Below are positions 41,132 to 51,394 of a DNA stretch of 64,000 bases, one piece after another. Origin of the DNA: Paenibacillus dauci (GTDB taxonomy: Bacteria; Bacillota; Bacilli; Paenibacillales; Paenibacillaceae); the NCBI RefSeq assembly GCF_000971985.1, contig NZ_LAQQ01000009.1, positions 62,001 through 126,000 on the forward strand, given 5' to 3'. How positions within the stretch are numbered: position 1 is the stretch's first letter; every line of letters starts with the position of its first letter. The notes beneath the pieces were generated by a model. The model did no database searches. It worked only from the letters and a program-made list of their open reading frames with translations, and was not told the DNA's origin. The position numbers and the translations under genes were made by a program.

Positions 41132-42541
41132 TTACCCTCTGCGGCGTCTCCACCAGAGGAATACACCAATAGCAACTAACAGTAGCGGCAGTACAATAAC
41201 AGTCACCGTAAAGATGGTCCGTGCCTGTGACAGCGTCAGCTCCGCCGTCTTGTATTGTTCTTCGACTCTCGGACGGATCGTGACCTGACTATCGTTACCG
41301 ACCAGATCATTTACACTGTTCAGCACAAAGTCCAGATTGCCCTGCTGACTGATCGACTGGTCCATCATAAAGGTAGAACCGCCAAGAATAATTGCTTTGG
41401 TCTCACCTTTGGTGCTGCTGACTGCATAACCCAGATCAAACGGGCCTGCCAGATCATTACTGCCGCGCTCGGTGCGCGATTCCAGCAGCCCGGACAGATC
41501 GGTCTCGCCATAACTGTTGGACGATGAGGTCAGCAGCGGCGTCACTGTCCAGCCTTCCTTGCCTTCCTGCTTGAGCGCAATCGACAGGGACATAATTGTG
41601 TATAGATCGCTGGCTGCCAGCTTGTTCGTAATCGCATGATTACCGTATTCCGGTACAATCGTCAGCGGATCATACAGGGATGTATCTTTCGGTTCAACCG
41701 CAACCGCATGGGTATCGGTGATGCCGTAGGTGCTCATGAGTGAATCCAGATTGGTCCAGCTGGTCTTGGCCTTTTCGTTAAAGCCCAGCGACAGGAACAG
41801 CTTGCCTCCGCCATCCAGATATTGACGAATGACCTTGGTCTCTGCGTCACTCAAATCCGTCTGCGGTGCGATAATCATGAGTACACTCGCATCCTTGGGT
41901 ACAGCGCCTTGCTGCGCGAGTGACAGCTCGGAGATAGTGATATTCTCACTGCCCAGCTCACCGGCCAGTACGCTGATTGTACTTGTATTGAATTCATTAT
42001 GCCCATTCAGCAGATAAGCTTTGTACGTTTGGGATGATGTTAGTGCCACCAGCCCGGAAGTAAGCTTCTGCTCACCGCTGAATTCGTACGAAGCACTTGC
42101 CGCTTCCTGTTCGGTCGATCCATCGGCATTGCCAAAGTTGAACATGCCCTCTACCGGTATCAGCTTGGTCTGTTCCCCATGCTTGAATACCACCGTACTG
42201 CCGGTCACTCCATACTGACGGGCCAGTTCGGGATTTTGCAGAAGTCCGTATTCTTTGACTTCCAGCTTGCTGTTTATTTTGTGATACTCATTAAGTAGAT
42301 CGGTGACCTGGCGTGTATAGACCTGTGCATCACTCGGATCGATAAATACCATGGCCTCTACCGGGTCTTTGATATTTTGCAGCGTAGTAATCGTCTGATC
42401 GGACAGCGTATTCTGCCGATCCTTGGTCAGATCCAGCTGGAACGTGCCCAGCGAATTCAGGAACAACGTCAGGACGATAAAAATACCAATCGCCGCAACG
42501 GCAATAACAATAGCATTGGTGCGATATATCCAGTTTCTCAT
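41132..42541 (-). CDS. GldG-like ABC transporter auxiliary protein
   Basis: A 469-residue protein anchored by an N-terminal segment (IVIAVAAIGIFIVLTLFL) and a C-terminal one (TVTVIVLPLLLVAIGVFLWW). A large outside domain lies between, with LDLTKDRQNTLSDQT, the GldG family start. The conserved YLLNGHNE and GGSTFMMDQ segments follow. The ATG at 42541 is chosen because GGAGG is 8 nt upstream. It overlaps neither neighbour and lies 5 nt after the permease gene. Confidence 0.85.
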   Translation of the reverse strand: MRNWIYRTNAIVIAVAAIGIFIVLTLFLNSLGTFQLDLTKDRQNTLSDQTITTLQNIKDPVEAMVFIDPSDAQVYTRQVTDLLNEYHKINSKLEVKEYGLLQNPELARQYGVTGSTVVFKHGEQTKLIPVEGMFNFGNADGSTEQEAASASYEFSGEQKLTSGLVALTSSQTYKAYLLNGHNEFNTSTISVLAGELGSENITISELSLAQQGAVPKDASVLMIIAPQTDLSDAETKVIRQYLDGGGKLFLSLGFNEKAKTSWTNLDSLMSTYGITDTHAVAVEPKDTSLYDPLTIVPEYGNHAITNKLAASDLYTIMSLSIALKQEGKEGWTVTPLLTSSSNSYGETDLSGLLESRTERGSNDLAGPFDLGYAVSSTKGETKAIILGGSTFMMDQSISQQGNLDFVLNSVNDLVGNDSQVTIRPRVEEQYKTAELTLSQARTIFTVTVIVLPLLLVAIGVFLWWRRRRG

Positions 42542-42546
42542 TTTCA

Positions 42547-43266
42547 TTACCTCCACCGCTTCCGCTCAACAACCTGGATGCTGAGGATAAGGAATAAGGC
42601 TGCCAGAGTGATATAGTATAGAATATCCGGTCCATGCAGCACACCTTTGATCAGATTGGTGATGCGGCCGGACAGGGAGAATGGAGTCAGCCACTGCTGC
42701 AGACTGGAAGACGGGGAGTTCGCCAGAAATGAGTCCATTAACCACAATACCAGCAGCAGTACAAAACCGATCACTGCCGATACCATCTGGTGCTGGGACA
42801 GGCTGGAAGCAAATAACCCTACCGCCATCATCGCTGCGCCCATCAGAAATACACCCAGTACGGACAGCCACAACAGCGGCAGATTCATCGGGCCGAAAAA
42901 GGACATGACAAGTGGATAGATCAGGTTACACAGGACCAGTACAACCAATAATCCCAGCGAAGCCAGATACTTGCCCATGACTATCTCGGTCGCGGTGACC
43001 GGAGATGTCAGCAGCAGTTCATCGGTTCCCTGCCGCAGCTCTTCGGACATGAGCCGCATCGTCAGTAGCGGAATCACAACAAGCAGCATAAACAGCGTAT
43101 CACCGAGAATCAACCGGTAATCCAGAATACTCGGCTGGTACACAACAAAGCTCACGTAAAACATAATACTCGACAGCAGTACATAGACTGCTATCGCAAA
43201 ATAAGAGGTTGGACTCAAAAAGTATGACTGCAGCTCCTTGGAGCAGATCGCCCACATTCTTCTCAC
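42547..43266 (-). CDS. ABC-2 type permease, GldF-like
   Basis: A 239-residue permease with six membrane segments. The KELQSYFLSPTSYFAIAVYVLL start and the LMSEELRQGTDELLLTSPVTATEIVMGKYLA loop mark the ABC-2/NosY-GldF type. It overlaps the ATPase gene by 4 bp (ATGA), so translation is coupled. It should form the membrane part of the transporter. Confidence 0.88.
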   Translation of the reverse strand: MRRMWAICSKELQSYFLSPTSYFAIAVYVLLSSIMFYVSFVVYQPSILDYRLILGDTLFMLLVVIPLLTMRLMSEELRQGTDELLLTSPVTATEIVMGKYLASLGLLVVLVLCNLIYPLVMSFFGPMNLPLLWLSVLGVFLMGAAMMAVGLFASSLSQHQMVSAVIGFVLLLVLWLMDSFLANSPSSSLQQWLTPFSLSGRITNLIKGVLHGPDILYYITLAALFLILSIQVVERKRWR

Positions 43267-44393
43267 TTGGCGTCATCCCCCTTGTTGTGCGTGATAGCAG
43301 AGATTTCGCCGTCTGTAGTCTTGCTACGATCGGTTTTCGCTGGCTCCAACAGTACCGTTTCTACATCAGCATGGTCTTCTTTGGCAGGCTCCGTCCCGGA
43401 TGAAATCACTGTAGGACCAGCATCTGTAGAACTTATAGATTCAGACGGATCATTATCAGTAGTCAGTTTGACGAACACATCCTCCAGACTGAGACGTTCC
43501 TTGCGCAGCTCCAGAATCGGAACACGTGCATCTGCCAGCAGCAGAGACAATCGCTCACGGAAGTCGGTATCATCCGCACCCTGCAGCCGCAGCTGAATCG
43601 ATTGAACCTGCTGCTCTTCCTCAGTACTGCTCAGATATTCCGTGCTTACATTCTGCCAGTTATCCAGCAATCGGCGCAGCTTGTCCGGACGGGTCTTCAC
43701 CTCCAGCAGTACCTGGAATTTCTCGTTCAGCGATTGATCCAGCTGATTGGCATTGCCATCCATTACGATCCGTCCGTCATTAATAATGAGCACCCGGTTG
43801 CACAGGGTACTCACCTCCGGCAAAATATGCGTGCTGAGCAGTACGGTATGCTGCTCGCCCAACTCACGAATCAGCTGCCGGATCTCCAGAATCTGGTTCG
43901 GGTCCAGCCCCGATGTCGGCTCATCAAGGATAAGCAGATCCGGCTGGTGAATAATCGCCTGGGCCAGTCCGAGACGCTGTTTGTATCCTTTGGACAGGGA
44001 GCGTATAATTTGCCGCTCTCTTCCCTGCAGACCGAGTCGGTCGATCATCTCACTAATACGAAGTTTTTGCTGTCTGGCTGGTACATCCCGCAGATCAGCG
44101 ACAAAGCGCAAATAAGAGTTCACCGTCATATCCGGATAAAGGGGCGGTGTCTCCGGTAAATAACCAATTTTGGTTCTGGCTTTGCGGGACGGCTCGTGCA
44201 TCGGCAGACCGTCAATCCAGATCTGGCCGGATGTAGGCTTCAAATAACCGGTAATCATCCGCATCGTCGTTGTTTTCCCGGCACCATTGGGTCCGAGAAA
44301 CCCGACAATCTCCCCGCGCTGCATTTCAAAATCAATTCCGTCCACACTGCGCCGCTGATCAAAATACTTGCTGACTTGTTGGACCTGAAGCAT
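43263..44393 (-). CDS. ABC transporter ATP-binding protein, GldA-like
   Basis: A 376-residue ATPase. Walker A is GPNGAGKTTT, the signature LSKGYKQRLGLAQAI, Walker B LLILDEPTSGLDP, and the H-loop STHILPE. After the 220-residue ATPase core comes a DUF4162-like region and a low-complexity Ser/Thr/Asp tail (residues about 310-376), longer than usual. The ATG at 44393 has GGAGGG 9 nt before it. First gene of the four-gene unit. Confidence 0.9.
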   Translation of the reverse strand: MLQVQQVSKYFDQRRSVDGIDFEMQRGEIVGFLGPNGAGKTTTMRMITGYLKPTSGQIWIDGLPMHEPSRKARTKIGYLPETPPLYPDMTVNSYLRFVADLRDVPARQQKLRISEMIDRLGLQGRERQIIRSLSKGYKQRLGLAQAIIHQPDLLILDEPTSGLDPNQILEIRQLIRELGEQHTVLLSTHILPEVSTLCNRVLIINDGRIVMDGNANQLDQSLNEKFQVLLEVKTRPDKLRRLLDNWQNVSTEYLSSTEEEQQVQSIQLRLQGADDTDFRERLSLLLADARVPILELRKERLSLEDVFVKLTTDNDPSESISSTDAGPTVISSGTEPAKEDHADVETVLLEPAKTDRSKTTDGEISAITHNKGDDAK

Positions 44394-44656
44394 GGTATCA
44401 TTCCCTCCTGCGTGATCATACACAGAGCGATCCGCCGATCGCTCCATCATCGTGCTGCATATGCCTGTCTATGCAAAAATCCTTCTTACTATAAAGGATA
44501 AAGTATAAATTCAGCTTAAAAAAGCATAAATGACAGCTTAAAAAGCAGTAATCTATGAAAATGGAATTGTAGCATGAAGTGGCTAGAATCAAAAGATGAA
44601 TACTGTAAGGATTGAACTTCAGAGCACTTCAGGAGGATAGACATTCACCATTCCAA

Positions 44657-44759
44657 AAAGGAATAAGGGCACGTCCTCCGGTGGAGCCCAGGAATCTACG
44701 AAGTGGGAGAAGATGTAGATTCCTGGGCTCCAATGTCGTCCTTTGCCCTTATTTCCTTT
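44657..44759. repeat. Palindromic intergenic element, copy 1
   Basis: A 103-bp imperfect palindrome. The outer arms are 44657-44671 (AAAGGAATAAGGGCA) and 44744-44759, with one bulged base. The inner arms are GGAGCCCAGGAATCTAC (44683-44699) and its perfect 17-bp complement at 44715-44731, with a 15-nt apical loop. No open frame and no T-run. A homologous copy lies at 52166-52272, and similarity extends some 15-25 bp outside the arms. Confidence 0.85.
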
Positions 44760-44801
44760 CTTGCATTCCGTGCTTGTGTTTACATTTCCAGTGCTTCTTA
44801 A

Positions 44802-44842
44802 TAAAAAAGCTGATTCTGCAAATATGCAAAATCAGCTTTTTA
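44802..44842 (-). terminator. Terminator of the EamA transporter gene
   Basis: AAAAAAGCTGATT pairs with AATCAGCTTTTT. The minus strand ends in a six-T run, about 110 nt after the transporter stop. Confidence 0.85.
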
Positions 44843-44956
44843 TTAGCTTTCTTGATTAGTATTTATGCTCTAACTACTGAATTCACAAACATTCACATAG
44901 CCATCCTATGCTATCTGTCGTATCTATAATTGATATAACTTATACTTTCCTCCAAA

Positions 44957-45994
44957 TCAGGAACGGTTATTACAAGTCTGCTTAACCGGTACAACAATGG
45001 TTCGTTTGCGATTCACGAGGCCGATTCCGACCGCGATCATGACCAGTCCGATCAGCAGCGGCAGGGTTACCGATTCTCCCAAGAGAATTACGCTGAAAAT
45101 ATTCGCAATCACCGGAATCGCAAACGTATAAGAACCTACCGTACTCGCTTCACCACTGTCCATTAATTTAAAATAAACCAGCCAGCCGGCAGCAATCACA
45201 AATACGGAGATAAACAGCAGAATCCCAATAAACGAAGGCGTCCAGTGAATATCGCTCCAGCTTTCGGTTCCCGAACCGATCACACTGAGCACGATTCCGC
45301 CAATGAGCAGCTGTACAGTTACCGTCCAGAGCGAGTCCAGCTGGGCGCTTTTCTTTTTCATATAAATGGTACCGATCGCCCAGCAGAGTGCAGAGGCTAC
45401 AGCCAGTCCTATCCCCAGCGGCGACAGATTGCCTTCCAGTCCTCCGGAGCTGATCACAGCCACACCGGCAAATCCGAACAACAGTCCGACCACTTTGAGC
45501 ACAGACATGCTCTCTCCCAGCCACAGCCAGGCAAACAGACTCAGCAGCACCGGCTGCAGAAAGACAATCGTCGAGAACAATCCTGCCGGTAGATAACCAA
45601 TGCCCACTGTCTGCAGTCCGTAGTAACCGATAATATTAAAAATCGCCAGTACGGTATACACCGGCCAGTTCTGCTTCCACTGGAGTTTCTCCCGGTGACG
45701 CATAGCGATAAATAGCAGAAGCACTCCTCCGATCAGCGTACGCAGTCCCGAGAACAATATGGGCGGTACTTCCGGCAGCGCCAGCTTGGTCAGCGGCCAG
45801 TTGATTCCCCATACCATTACCAGAAACAACAGCAGCAGCAATGTTTTGCGCGGCGCTGTACCTCCCGATTTACCTGTCTTATAGGCACCGACCAATATAC
45901 TGCTGCCGGATACCATCATTTTGTGCAGTGGCTGCGCATGTCCTGAATCGGACGAGTGACTGCCTGTTCCACCACCTGATGAGTATTCATCCAT
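44957..45994 (-). CDS. EamA/DMT-family metabolite exporter
   Basis: A 345-residue transporter with ten membrane segments in two EamA repeats. The first begins with LVMVWGINWPLTKLAL and the second with ALCWAIGTIYMKKKS. An unusually long hydrophilic N-terminus (about 50 residues, GGGTGSHSSDSGHA) precedes them, so the true start may be internal. It is divergent from a LysR regulator, a common pairing in which the regulator controls the exporter. Substrate unknown (amino acids or other metabolites). Confidence 0.85.
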   Translation of the reverse strand: MDEYSSGGGTGSHSSDSGHAQPLHKMMVSGSSILVGAYKTGKSGGTAPRKTLLLLLFLVMVWGINWPLTKLALPEVPPILFSGLRTLIGGVLLLFIAMRHREKLQWKQNWPVYTVLAIFNIIGYYGLQTVGIGYLPAGLFSTIVFLQPVLLSLFAWLWLGESMSVLKVVGLLFGFAGVAVISSGGLEGNLSPLGIGLAVASALCWAIGTIYMKKKSAQLDSLWTVTVQLLIGGIVLSVIGSGTESWSDIHWTPSFIGILLFISVFVIAAGWLVYFKLMDSGEASTVGSYTFAIPVIANIFSVILLGESVTLPLLIGLVMIAVGIGLVNRKRTIVVPVKQTCNNRS

Positions 45995-46107
45995 CTCCGT
46001 TCTCCCCTATCCATATGTTAAAATTCATATATCTATATTTTTAGCTTATAACGTTTGGTATGATAAATAAAATGAATCTTTCGAATAAAGGAGATAACTT
46101 TATTGTT

Positions 46108-46998
46108 ATGACGATTACACAGATTATGGTTTTTGTTCGTGTTGCCGAGACGCTTAACTTTACACAAGCCGCCCAGGAACTGCATATGACACAGCCCGCA
46201 GTCAGCCATGCGATTGCCAGTATTGAGAATGAACTGGATGTACAGCTACTGCTCCGGGATCGTAAAAAAGGAGTTCTGCTCACAGAAGTCGGCCAGCGGG
46301 TGCTGCTGGAGTTCCGCTCGATTCTGCAAAGTATGCAAAAAGTACAGCAGCAGGTCGCCGCCGAAAAAGGGCTGGATATCGGGACGATCACGATTGGCGC
46401 TTTTCCTTCGGCATCCGCCTATTTCCTGCCCCCGATTATTCATCAGATCCGTCAGAATTATCCCAATCTGGTCTTCGATTTGCAGGAAGGCTCCACCAAT
46501 GAAGTGAGGGACTGGGTACACAGCCGCCAGATCGAAGCCGGACTGATTCTGCTGCCCGATCCGCTGGTCGATACGATTCCACTCTATTCCGACCAGATGA
46601 TTGTACTGCTGCCGGATGGTCATCCACTGCATGCCCAGAAGCACATCTCGATTCGTCATCTGGATGGTCAGGATATGATCCTGTGCAAAGGTGGGCATGA
46701 AGTCGCTATCATGGAAGCTTTCCAGCGCGAGAAAAGCCAGCTGCACATCAATTTCACTACTCATAATATCAGCACGCTGGTCAATATGGTGCGTCAGGGA
46801 CTTGGTATCGGCATCGTATCCGAGCTGGCCCTGTCCATGTTCCCTCATGAATTGACCATCCGGGAGGTATCTCCACAGATTACGCGCCAGATTGGTATTG
46901 CAGTGCCCTCAGTAAATAATGCGTCGCTGGCAGTGCAGCTATTTATAAGGACAGCCAAAGAGCTGTTTGCTGCGGAGACTGCAGTTGATAAGGACTGA
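46108..46998 (+). CDS. LysR-family transcriptional regulator
   Basis: A 296-residue LysR regulator. The N-terminal HTH has FTQAAQELHMTQPAVSHAIASIENELDVQLL. The effector domain begins with GTITIGAFPSASAYFLPPII, typical of the CysL/YwfK group. The start is uncertain: the ATG at 46108 is 14 nt after AAAGGAG, and the upstream ATG at 46060 has no site. It shares a 113-bp AT-rich divergent region with the EamA exporter gene and likely controls it. Confidence 0.88.
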   Translation: MTITQIMVFVRVAETLNFTQAAQELHMTQPAVSHAIASIENELDVQLLLRDRKKGVLLTEVGQRVLLEFRSILQSMQKVQQQVAAEKGLDIGTITIGAFPSASAYFLPPIIHQIRQNYPNLVFDLQEGSTNEVRDWVHSRQIEAGLILLPDPLVDTIPLYSDQMIVLLPDGHPLHAQKHISIRHLDGQDMILCKGGHEVAIMEAFQREKSQLHINFTTHNISTLVNMVRQGLGIGIVSELALSMFPHELTIREVSPQITRQIGIAVPSVNNASLAVQLFIRTAKELFAAETAVDKD

Positions 46999-47121
46999 TC
47001 CAGGAACTGCGGCTGATAAGGTATGATCCCAAAATGACCGTCATGAAGATTCACATTTGATTCTGCAGTTCATGCAGTCTTATAAAATGGATGGAATATT
47101 CAACTACTGTTACTGAAATAT

Positions 47122-47151
47122 AAAAGGACCGCTCAAATGAGCAGTCCTTTT
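47122..47151 (+). terminator. Terminator of the LysR gene
   Basis: AAAAGGAC(C)GCTC-AAAT-GAGC(A)GTCCTTTT forms a tight hairpin. The rest of the gap to the clpB stop (47152-47355) shows nothing. Confidence 0.85.
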
Positions 47152-47355
47152 GTGTGTTGTATATATATATTACATTAGTTGATATAATAAAAATTTAAGA
47201 TCTATTTTACAATATTGCTGGATACACCCGTTCTCGATCCCACGATTATCCGCATCTACTCAACTTCCATTTATCTAACGCCAGAAATTCCTAACTACTA
47301 TGCGATTTTGTTGGTCAGGATAAGCAGCTTGCTTCCTTTGACTTTGCTCATATGT

Positions 47356-50004
47356 TTAAAAGGTTGCCAGCGGCTCCTCAGGAGCAGTCGCTGGTATTGG
47401 CGCGCTGATCACTACAGTCAGTTCGCCATGATCCACATCCACCTGTACCACGCAGCCCGGAGCTGCTTCGCCGGCAATCAGTGCACGGGCAACTCGTGTC
47501 TCCAGGGCACGCTGGATAAACCGTTTCAGCGGACGGGCGCCATAAGCCGGATCGTACCCTTCATCTGCAATCAGCTGTGCAGCGGCATCCGTAAGTTCCA
47601 GTCCAATCTGCCGATCCGCCAGTCGGGTACGCAGATGATCGGCTAATTTGAACACGATCTGACGAATCTCTGTACGCGTGAGCGGTTTGAAAATAACGAT
47701 ATCATCCACCCGGTTCAGGAATTCCGGACGGAAGTGCAGATTCAGTTCGCGCATTACGGTCGAGCGAACATTTTCACTGATCTGTCCTTCCTGCTCCATC
47801 CCATTCAGCAGATGGATCGACCCGATATTCGATGTCATAATGACAATCGTATTTTTAAAATCGACCATCCGGCCCTGCGAATCGGTCAGGCGACCATCGT
47901 CCAGCAGCTGGAGCAGCAGATTGAATACATCCGGGTGAGCCTTCTCCACTTCATCCAACAAAATCACCGAATAGGGCTGACGACGTACTGCTTCGGTCAG
48001 CTGACCGCCCTCCTCATAGCCTACATATCCCGGAGGAGCACCCACCAGGCGAGAGACACTGTGTTTCTCCATATATTCGGACATATCAATACGGATCATA
48101 TTCTCTTCCCGGTCAAACAGGGATGAAGCGATCGCTTTGGCCAGCTCGGTCTTGCCGACACCGGTAGGGCCGAGGAACAGGAAAGAACCAATCGGGCGAT
48201 TGGGGTCCTTGATCCCCGCCCGTGAACGAATCACCGCATCTGCGACCAGCTGCACCGCTTCATCCTGACCGACAACGCGCTCATGCAGTACTTCTTCCAG
48301 ACGAAGCAGCTTTTCCCGTTCGCCTTCGACCAGACGACTGACCGGCACACCGGTCCAGCGGGAGACAATATCGGCAATCTCTTCATCAGTCACCGCTTCG
48401 CGCAGCAGGCGGCCTTCCTGATCCTGATGAGCAGCCTCTTCGGCGGCTTTCAGTTCACGTTCCAATCCGGGGATAATACCGTAGCTCAGTTCGGCAGACT
48501 TATTGAGATCATATTCTTCCTGGGCTTGTTCCAAATCGAGACGTGCCTGTTCCAGCCGCTTTTTGAGAATATTTACATTCTCGATCAATTCTTTTTCCTG
48601 TTCCCAGCGGGTTCTCATCTCCAGCTGTTTTTCCTTGAGATCGGCCAGTTCGCGCTGCAGAATAGCCAGACGATGCTGGCTCAGTTCGTCGGTCTCTCTT
48701 TTGAGCGCAGCTTCTTCGATCTCCATCTTCATGATCCGGCGTGTGACTTCGTCCAGCTCTCCCGGCATAGAATCAATCTCGGTCCGGATCATCGCACAGG
48801 CTTCGTCAATCAGATCAATCGCCTTGTCCGGCAAAAAGCGGTCCGATATATACCGATCGGACAGCACTCCCGCAGCTACAATGGCACTGTCGTGAATCCT
48901 CACGCCATGATGCACTTCGAACCGTTCCTTGAGTCCGCGCAGAATCGCAATCGTATCTTCCACATTCGGCTCGCTCACCAGTACCTGCTGGAAACGTCGC
49001 TCCAATGCAGGGTCTTTCTCGATATAGTTGCGATATTCATCCAGCGTAGTTGCTCCGATACAGTGCAGCTCTCCCCGTGCCAGCATCGGCTTGAGCATAT
49101 TGCCTGCATCCATCGACCCTTCTGTTTTGCCGGCACCGACGATGGTATGCAGCTCATCGATGAACAGAATAATTTGACCATTACTTTGCCGGACCTCATG
49201 CAGTACAGCCTGCAGCCGTTCCTCGAATTCACCTCGATATTTGGCACCGGCGACCAGAGCGCTCATATCGAGGGAGAAAATCATCTTGTCTTTGAGTCCT
49301 TCCGGTACATCCTTGCGCACGATCCGGTGAGCCAGCCCTTCGACGATGGCTGTTTTGCCGACACCCGGTTCACCAATAAGCACCGGGTTGTTTTTCGTTT
49401 TACGGGACAAAATACGAATCACCCGCCGAATCTCGTCATCCCGCCCGATCACCGGATCGACTTTGCCGGAACGCACTTCGGCGACCAGATCACGGCCATA
49501 TTTCTCCAATACCTCATAAGTCGCTTCCGGGTCCTGGCTGGTCACCCGCTGATGACCGCGAATCTCGGACAATACCACCAGCACCGCTTCCCGATTTAGC
49601 CCATGACGGTGCAGCAGATCACGCACTTCCCGATTACCGGGATCATTAACGGAAATAAGTGCGAGTACCGCGTGCTCGACAGCGACGAATTCATCCTTCA
49701 TCTCCGCCGCTTCCTGTTCGGCCTGATTTAGCACCTGCAGCAGTCCTGCCGAGGCATACCGGCTGACAGCAGCCACCCCACTGACACTGGATCTGCGGCG
49801 CAGCAGTTCATCATTTTGCTGGCTGATTACAGTCGCTGGCAGATTCATTTTGTGCAGCAGTCGTGGCAGCAGACCTTCCTGCTGCTCCAGCAGCGCTTTG
49901 AGCAGATGAGCAGGTACAATCTCCTGATGCCCCATGGATGTTGCAAGTGCCTGGGCAGTAGCGACGGCTTCCTGTAATTTATGTGTTAATCGGTTGTAAT
50001 CCAA
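47356..50004 (-). CDS. clpB: ClpB ATP-dependent disaggregase
   Basis: An 882-residue Hsp100 chaperone. The Clp N-domain is at residues 1-150. NBD1 has Walker [10 protein letters not shown] and ILFIDELHT. The coiled-coil middle domain (about 400-520) with [12 protein letters not shown]-type heptads marks ClpB rather than ClpC. NBD2 has [15 protein letters not shown] and [13 protein letters not shown]. It works with DnaK/DnaJ to dissolve aggregates. Translation starts at TTG (50004) with AGGAGG 7-8 nt upstream. It lies 195 bp after the J-domain gene. Confidence 0.94.
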   Translation of the reverse strand: MDYNRLTHKLQEAVATAQALATSMGHQEIVPAHLLKALLEQQEGLLPRLLHKMNLPATVISQQNDELLRRRSSVSGVAAVSRYASAGLLQVLNQAEQEAAEMKDEFVAVEHAVLALISVNDPGNREVRDLLHRHGLNREAVLVVLSEIRGHQRVTSQDPEATYEVLEKYGRDLVAEVRSGKVDPVIGRDDEIRRVIRILSRKTKNNPVLIGEPGVGKTAIVEGLAHRIVRKDVPEGLKDKMIFSLDMSALVAGAKYRGEFEERLQAVLHEVRQSNGQIILFIDELHTIVGAGKTEGSMDAGNMLKPMLARGELHCIGATTLDEYRNYIEKDPALERRFQQVLVSEPNVEDTIAILRGLKERFEVHHGVRIHDSAIVAAGVLSDRYISDRFLPDKAIDLIDEACAMIRTEIDSMPGELDEVTRRIMKMEIEEAALKRETDELSQHRLAILQRELADLKEKQLEMRTRWEQEKELIENVNILKKRLEQARLDLEQAQEEYDLNKSAELSYGIIPGLERELKAAEEAAHQDQEGRLLREAVTDEEIADIVSRWTGVPVSRLVEGEREKLLRLEEVLHERVVGQDEAVQLVADAVIRSRAGIKDPNRPIGSFLFLGPTGVGKTELAKAIASSLFDREENMIRIDMSEYMEKHSVSRLVGAPPGYVGYEEGGQLTEAVRRQPYSVILLDEVEKAHPDVFNLLLQLLDDGRLTDSQGRMVDFKNTIVIMTSNIGSIHLLNGMEQEGQISENVRSTVMRELNLHFRPEFLNRVDDIVIFKPLTRTEIRQIVFKLADHLRTRLADRQIGLELTDAAAQLIADEGYDPAYGARPLKRFIQRALETRVARALIAGEAAPGCVVQVDVDHGELTVVISAPIPATAPEEPLATF
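47367..47394 (-). terminator. Hairpin inside the last codons of clpB
   Basis: On the minus strand CCAGCG-A-CTGCTCCT and AGGAGC-CGCTGG form a hairpin followed by CAACCTTTT, where the T residues are the last codons and stop. A terminator overlapping the coding end is possible. Confidence 0.4.
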
Positions 50005-50199
50005 CGCGGTTCCCTCCTGATTATCTCAATTTGGCTGTTCTCAATCGCCAATATCCATCCAGATAAATATAGTGCATATTTTTGTTGAGCATAGGAATAC
50101 AGAGCACTCGCTATGCCAAACGACGGCACAATGTCAAATTCAAGCAGAGCCGGACATGGACTGTACCGACCCTCCTGCTGTATTTGACTGTTAGCGAAT

Positions 50200-51180
50200 C
50201 TATGATTTGCGCCGTCTCATCTGCGCCTGATAGCGGCTCGACGAAGCCAACTGGCGGTATAACTCCCGTTCCTGCTCGCTGATACCGGATGGCACCACAA
50301 TCTCTACATCTAGCAGCACATCGCCATAGCTGCCGTCATCACGCTGTAGACCACGGCCCAGAATGCGTAGAATCCGCCCGGACTGAATACCCGATGGCAC
50401 CTTGACCCGGACTCTGGACTGGTCGGGCAGCAGTACATGGGCATCCGTACCGAGCACCACTTCCCATGGAGCAACTTCCAGTACGCCTTGCAAATTACTG
50501 CCATCAAGAGCATATATCGAATGAGGGAGAATACGCAGGGTAATCAGCAGTTCCTCATCGGCATCGATACCATTACTGCCAGTACCGCGAATACGGATCG
50601 TGCTGCCCTGCGGAATACGCTCCGGAATCTTGATCTGTACGCGCTTGTCTCCGAGCCGGATCGGTACATGGTCGCCGCGATAAGCCTGTTCCAGTGTGAT
50701 ATCCAGCTTGGCACGGGTCGTTCGCAGCGGAATTCCGCCTGTCCGGCTGTCGTTGCTAAAGCTGGCATTACCCGCCGTATTGGAGAAGAAATCATAATCC
50801 TTCATCCGGTCACCGAAAAACATGTCAAAAAAGTCTTCATCCAATCCGCTGCCTGTACGATATTCGTAACTGGTACTGCCGGAGGTTTGGCTGTCTTCCG
50901 TTCGGGAAGTATTACCGGACTTAGGTCCAGCATTTCCTGTATTGGATTGATACGCCTGACGCGCCGATTCGTATTTGAGCTGATCATCGTATTTCTGCCG
51001 CCGACTCTCATCTCCGAGTACTTCATACGCTTCTGCAATTTCCTTGAATCTGGCTTCTGCCTCGGGGGCTTTGTTGACATCCGGGTGCCACTTTTTGGCG
51101 AGCCGCTGGTACGACTTGCGGATATCCTGCCTGGAGGCGCCGGGTTCCACTTCCAGTTTCTGATAATAATCCCGGGGCAT
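50200..51180 (-). CDS. DnaJ C-terminal / J-domain co-chaperone (CbpA-like)
   Basis: A 326-residue J protein. The J domain (residues 1-68) has the HPD motif in KKWHPDVNKAPEAEARF. A Gly/Ser-rich linker (about 75-135) follows, then the two beta-barrel DnaJ C-terminal domains (RAKLDITLEQAYRGD, IQIKIPERIPQGSTIRIRG). There is no CxxCxGxG zinc finger, so it is CbpA/DjlA-like, not DnaJ proper. It stands between hsp20 and clpB on the same strand. A hairpin pair in its leader may control it (see findings). Confidence 0.92.
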   Translation of the reverse strand: MPRDYYQKLEVEPGASRQDIRKSYQRLAKKWHPDVNKAPEAEARFKEIAEAYEVLGDESRRQKYDDQLKYESARQAYQSNTGNAGPKSGNTSRTEDSQTSGSTSYEYRTGSGLDEDFFDMFFGDRMKDYDFFSNTAGNASFSNDSRTGGIPLRTTRAKLDITLEQAYRGDHVPIRLGDKRVQIKIPERIPQGSTIRIRGTGSNGIDADEELLITLRILPHSIYALDGSNLQGVLEVAPWEVVLGTDAHVLLPDQSRVRVKVPSGIQSGRILRILGRGLQRDDGSYGDVLLDVEIVVPSGISEQERELYRQLASSSRYQAQMRRRKS

Positions 51181-51191
51181 CTATTCTCCCT

Positions 51192-51255
51192 CCTTTCCAT
51201 ATATATGAATATAGAAAAGGTGCATTATAGCGGTCAGGAACTACAATGCACCTTT
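51192..51255 (-). promoter_or_regulatory. Leader of the J-domain gene with two exclusive hairpins
   Basis: Hairpin A (51216-51226 with 51245-51255, 11 bp AAAGGTGCATT/AATGCACCTTT) ends in a TTTT run like a terminator. Hairpin B (51192-51220) pairs CCTTTTC with GGAAAGG of the Shine-Dalgarno region plus five more pairs. Both use the CCTTTT segment, so they cannot form together. Confidence 0.5.
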
Positions 51256-51394
51256 ATGATCTACAAAGGTTGTGAATTATCTATTTTTTGTACGTGGATT
51301 GATTAACATATCATTGTTATTCTACCTATTTTTAATCCAATTTACCAGTAGGTTAAACACTGCATATTCCTTTTGTCTATGCAATCCTCAGTGA

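Noticed and set aside
48283-49599. 438-codon open frame on the plus strand opposite clpB
   Set aside because: Its protein has no recognisable domain and lies wholly antisense to a well-supported ClpB; a codon-bias shadow.
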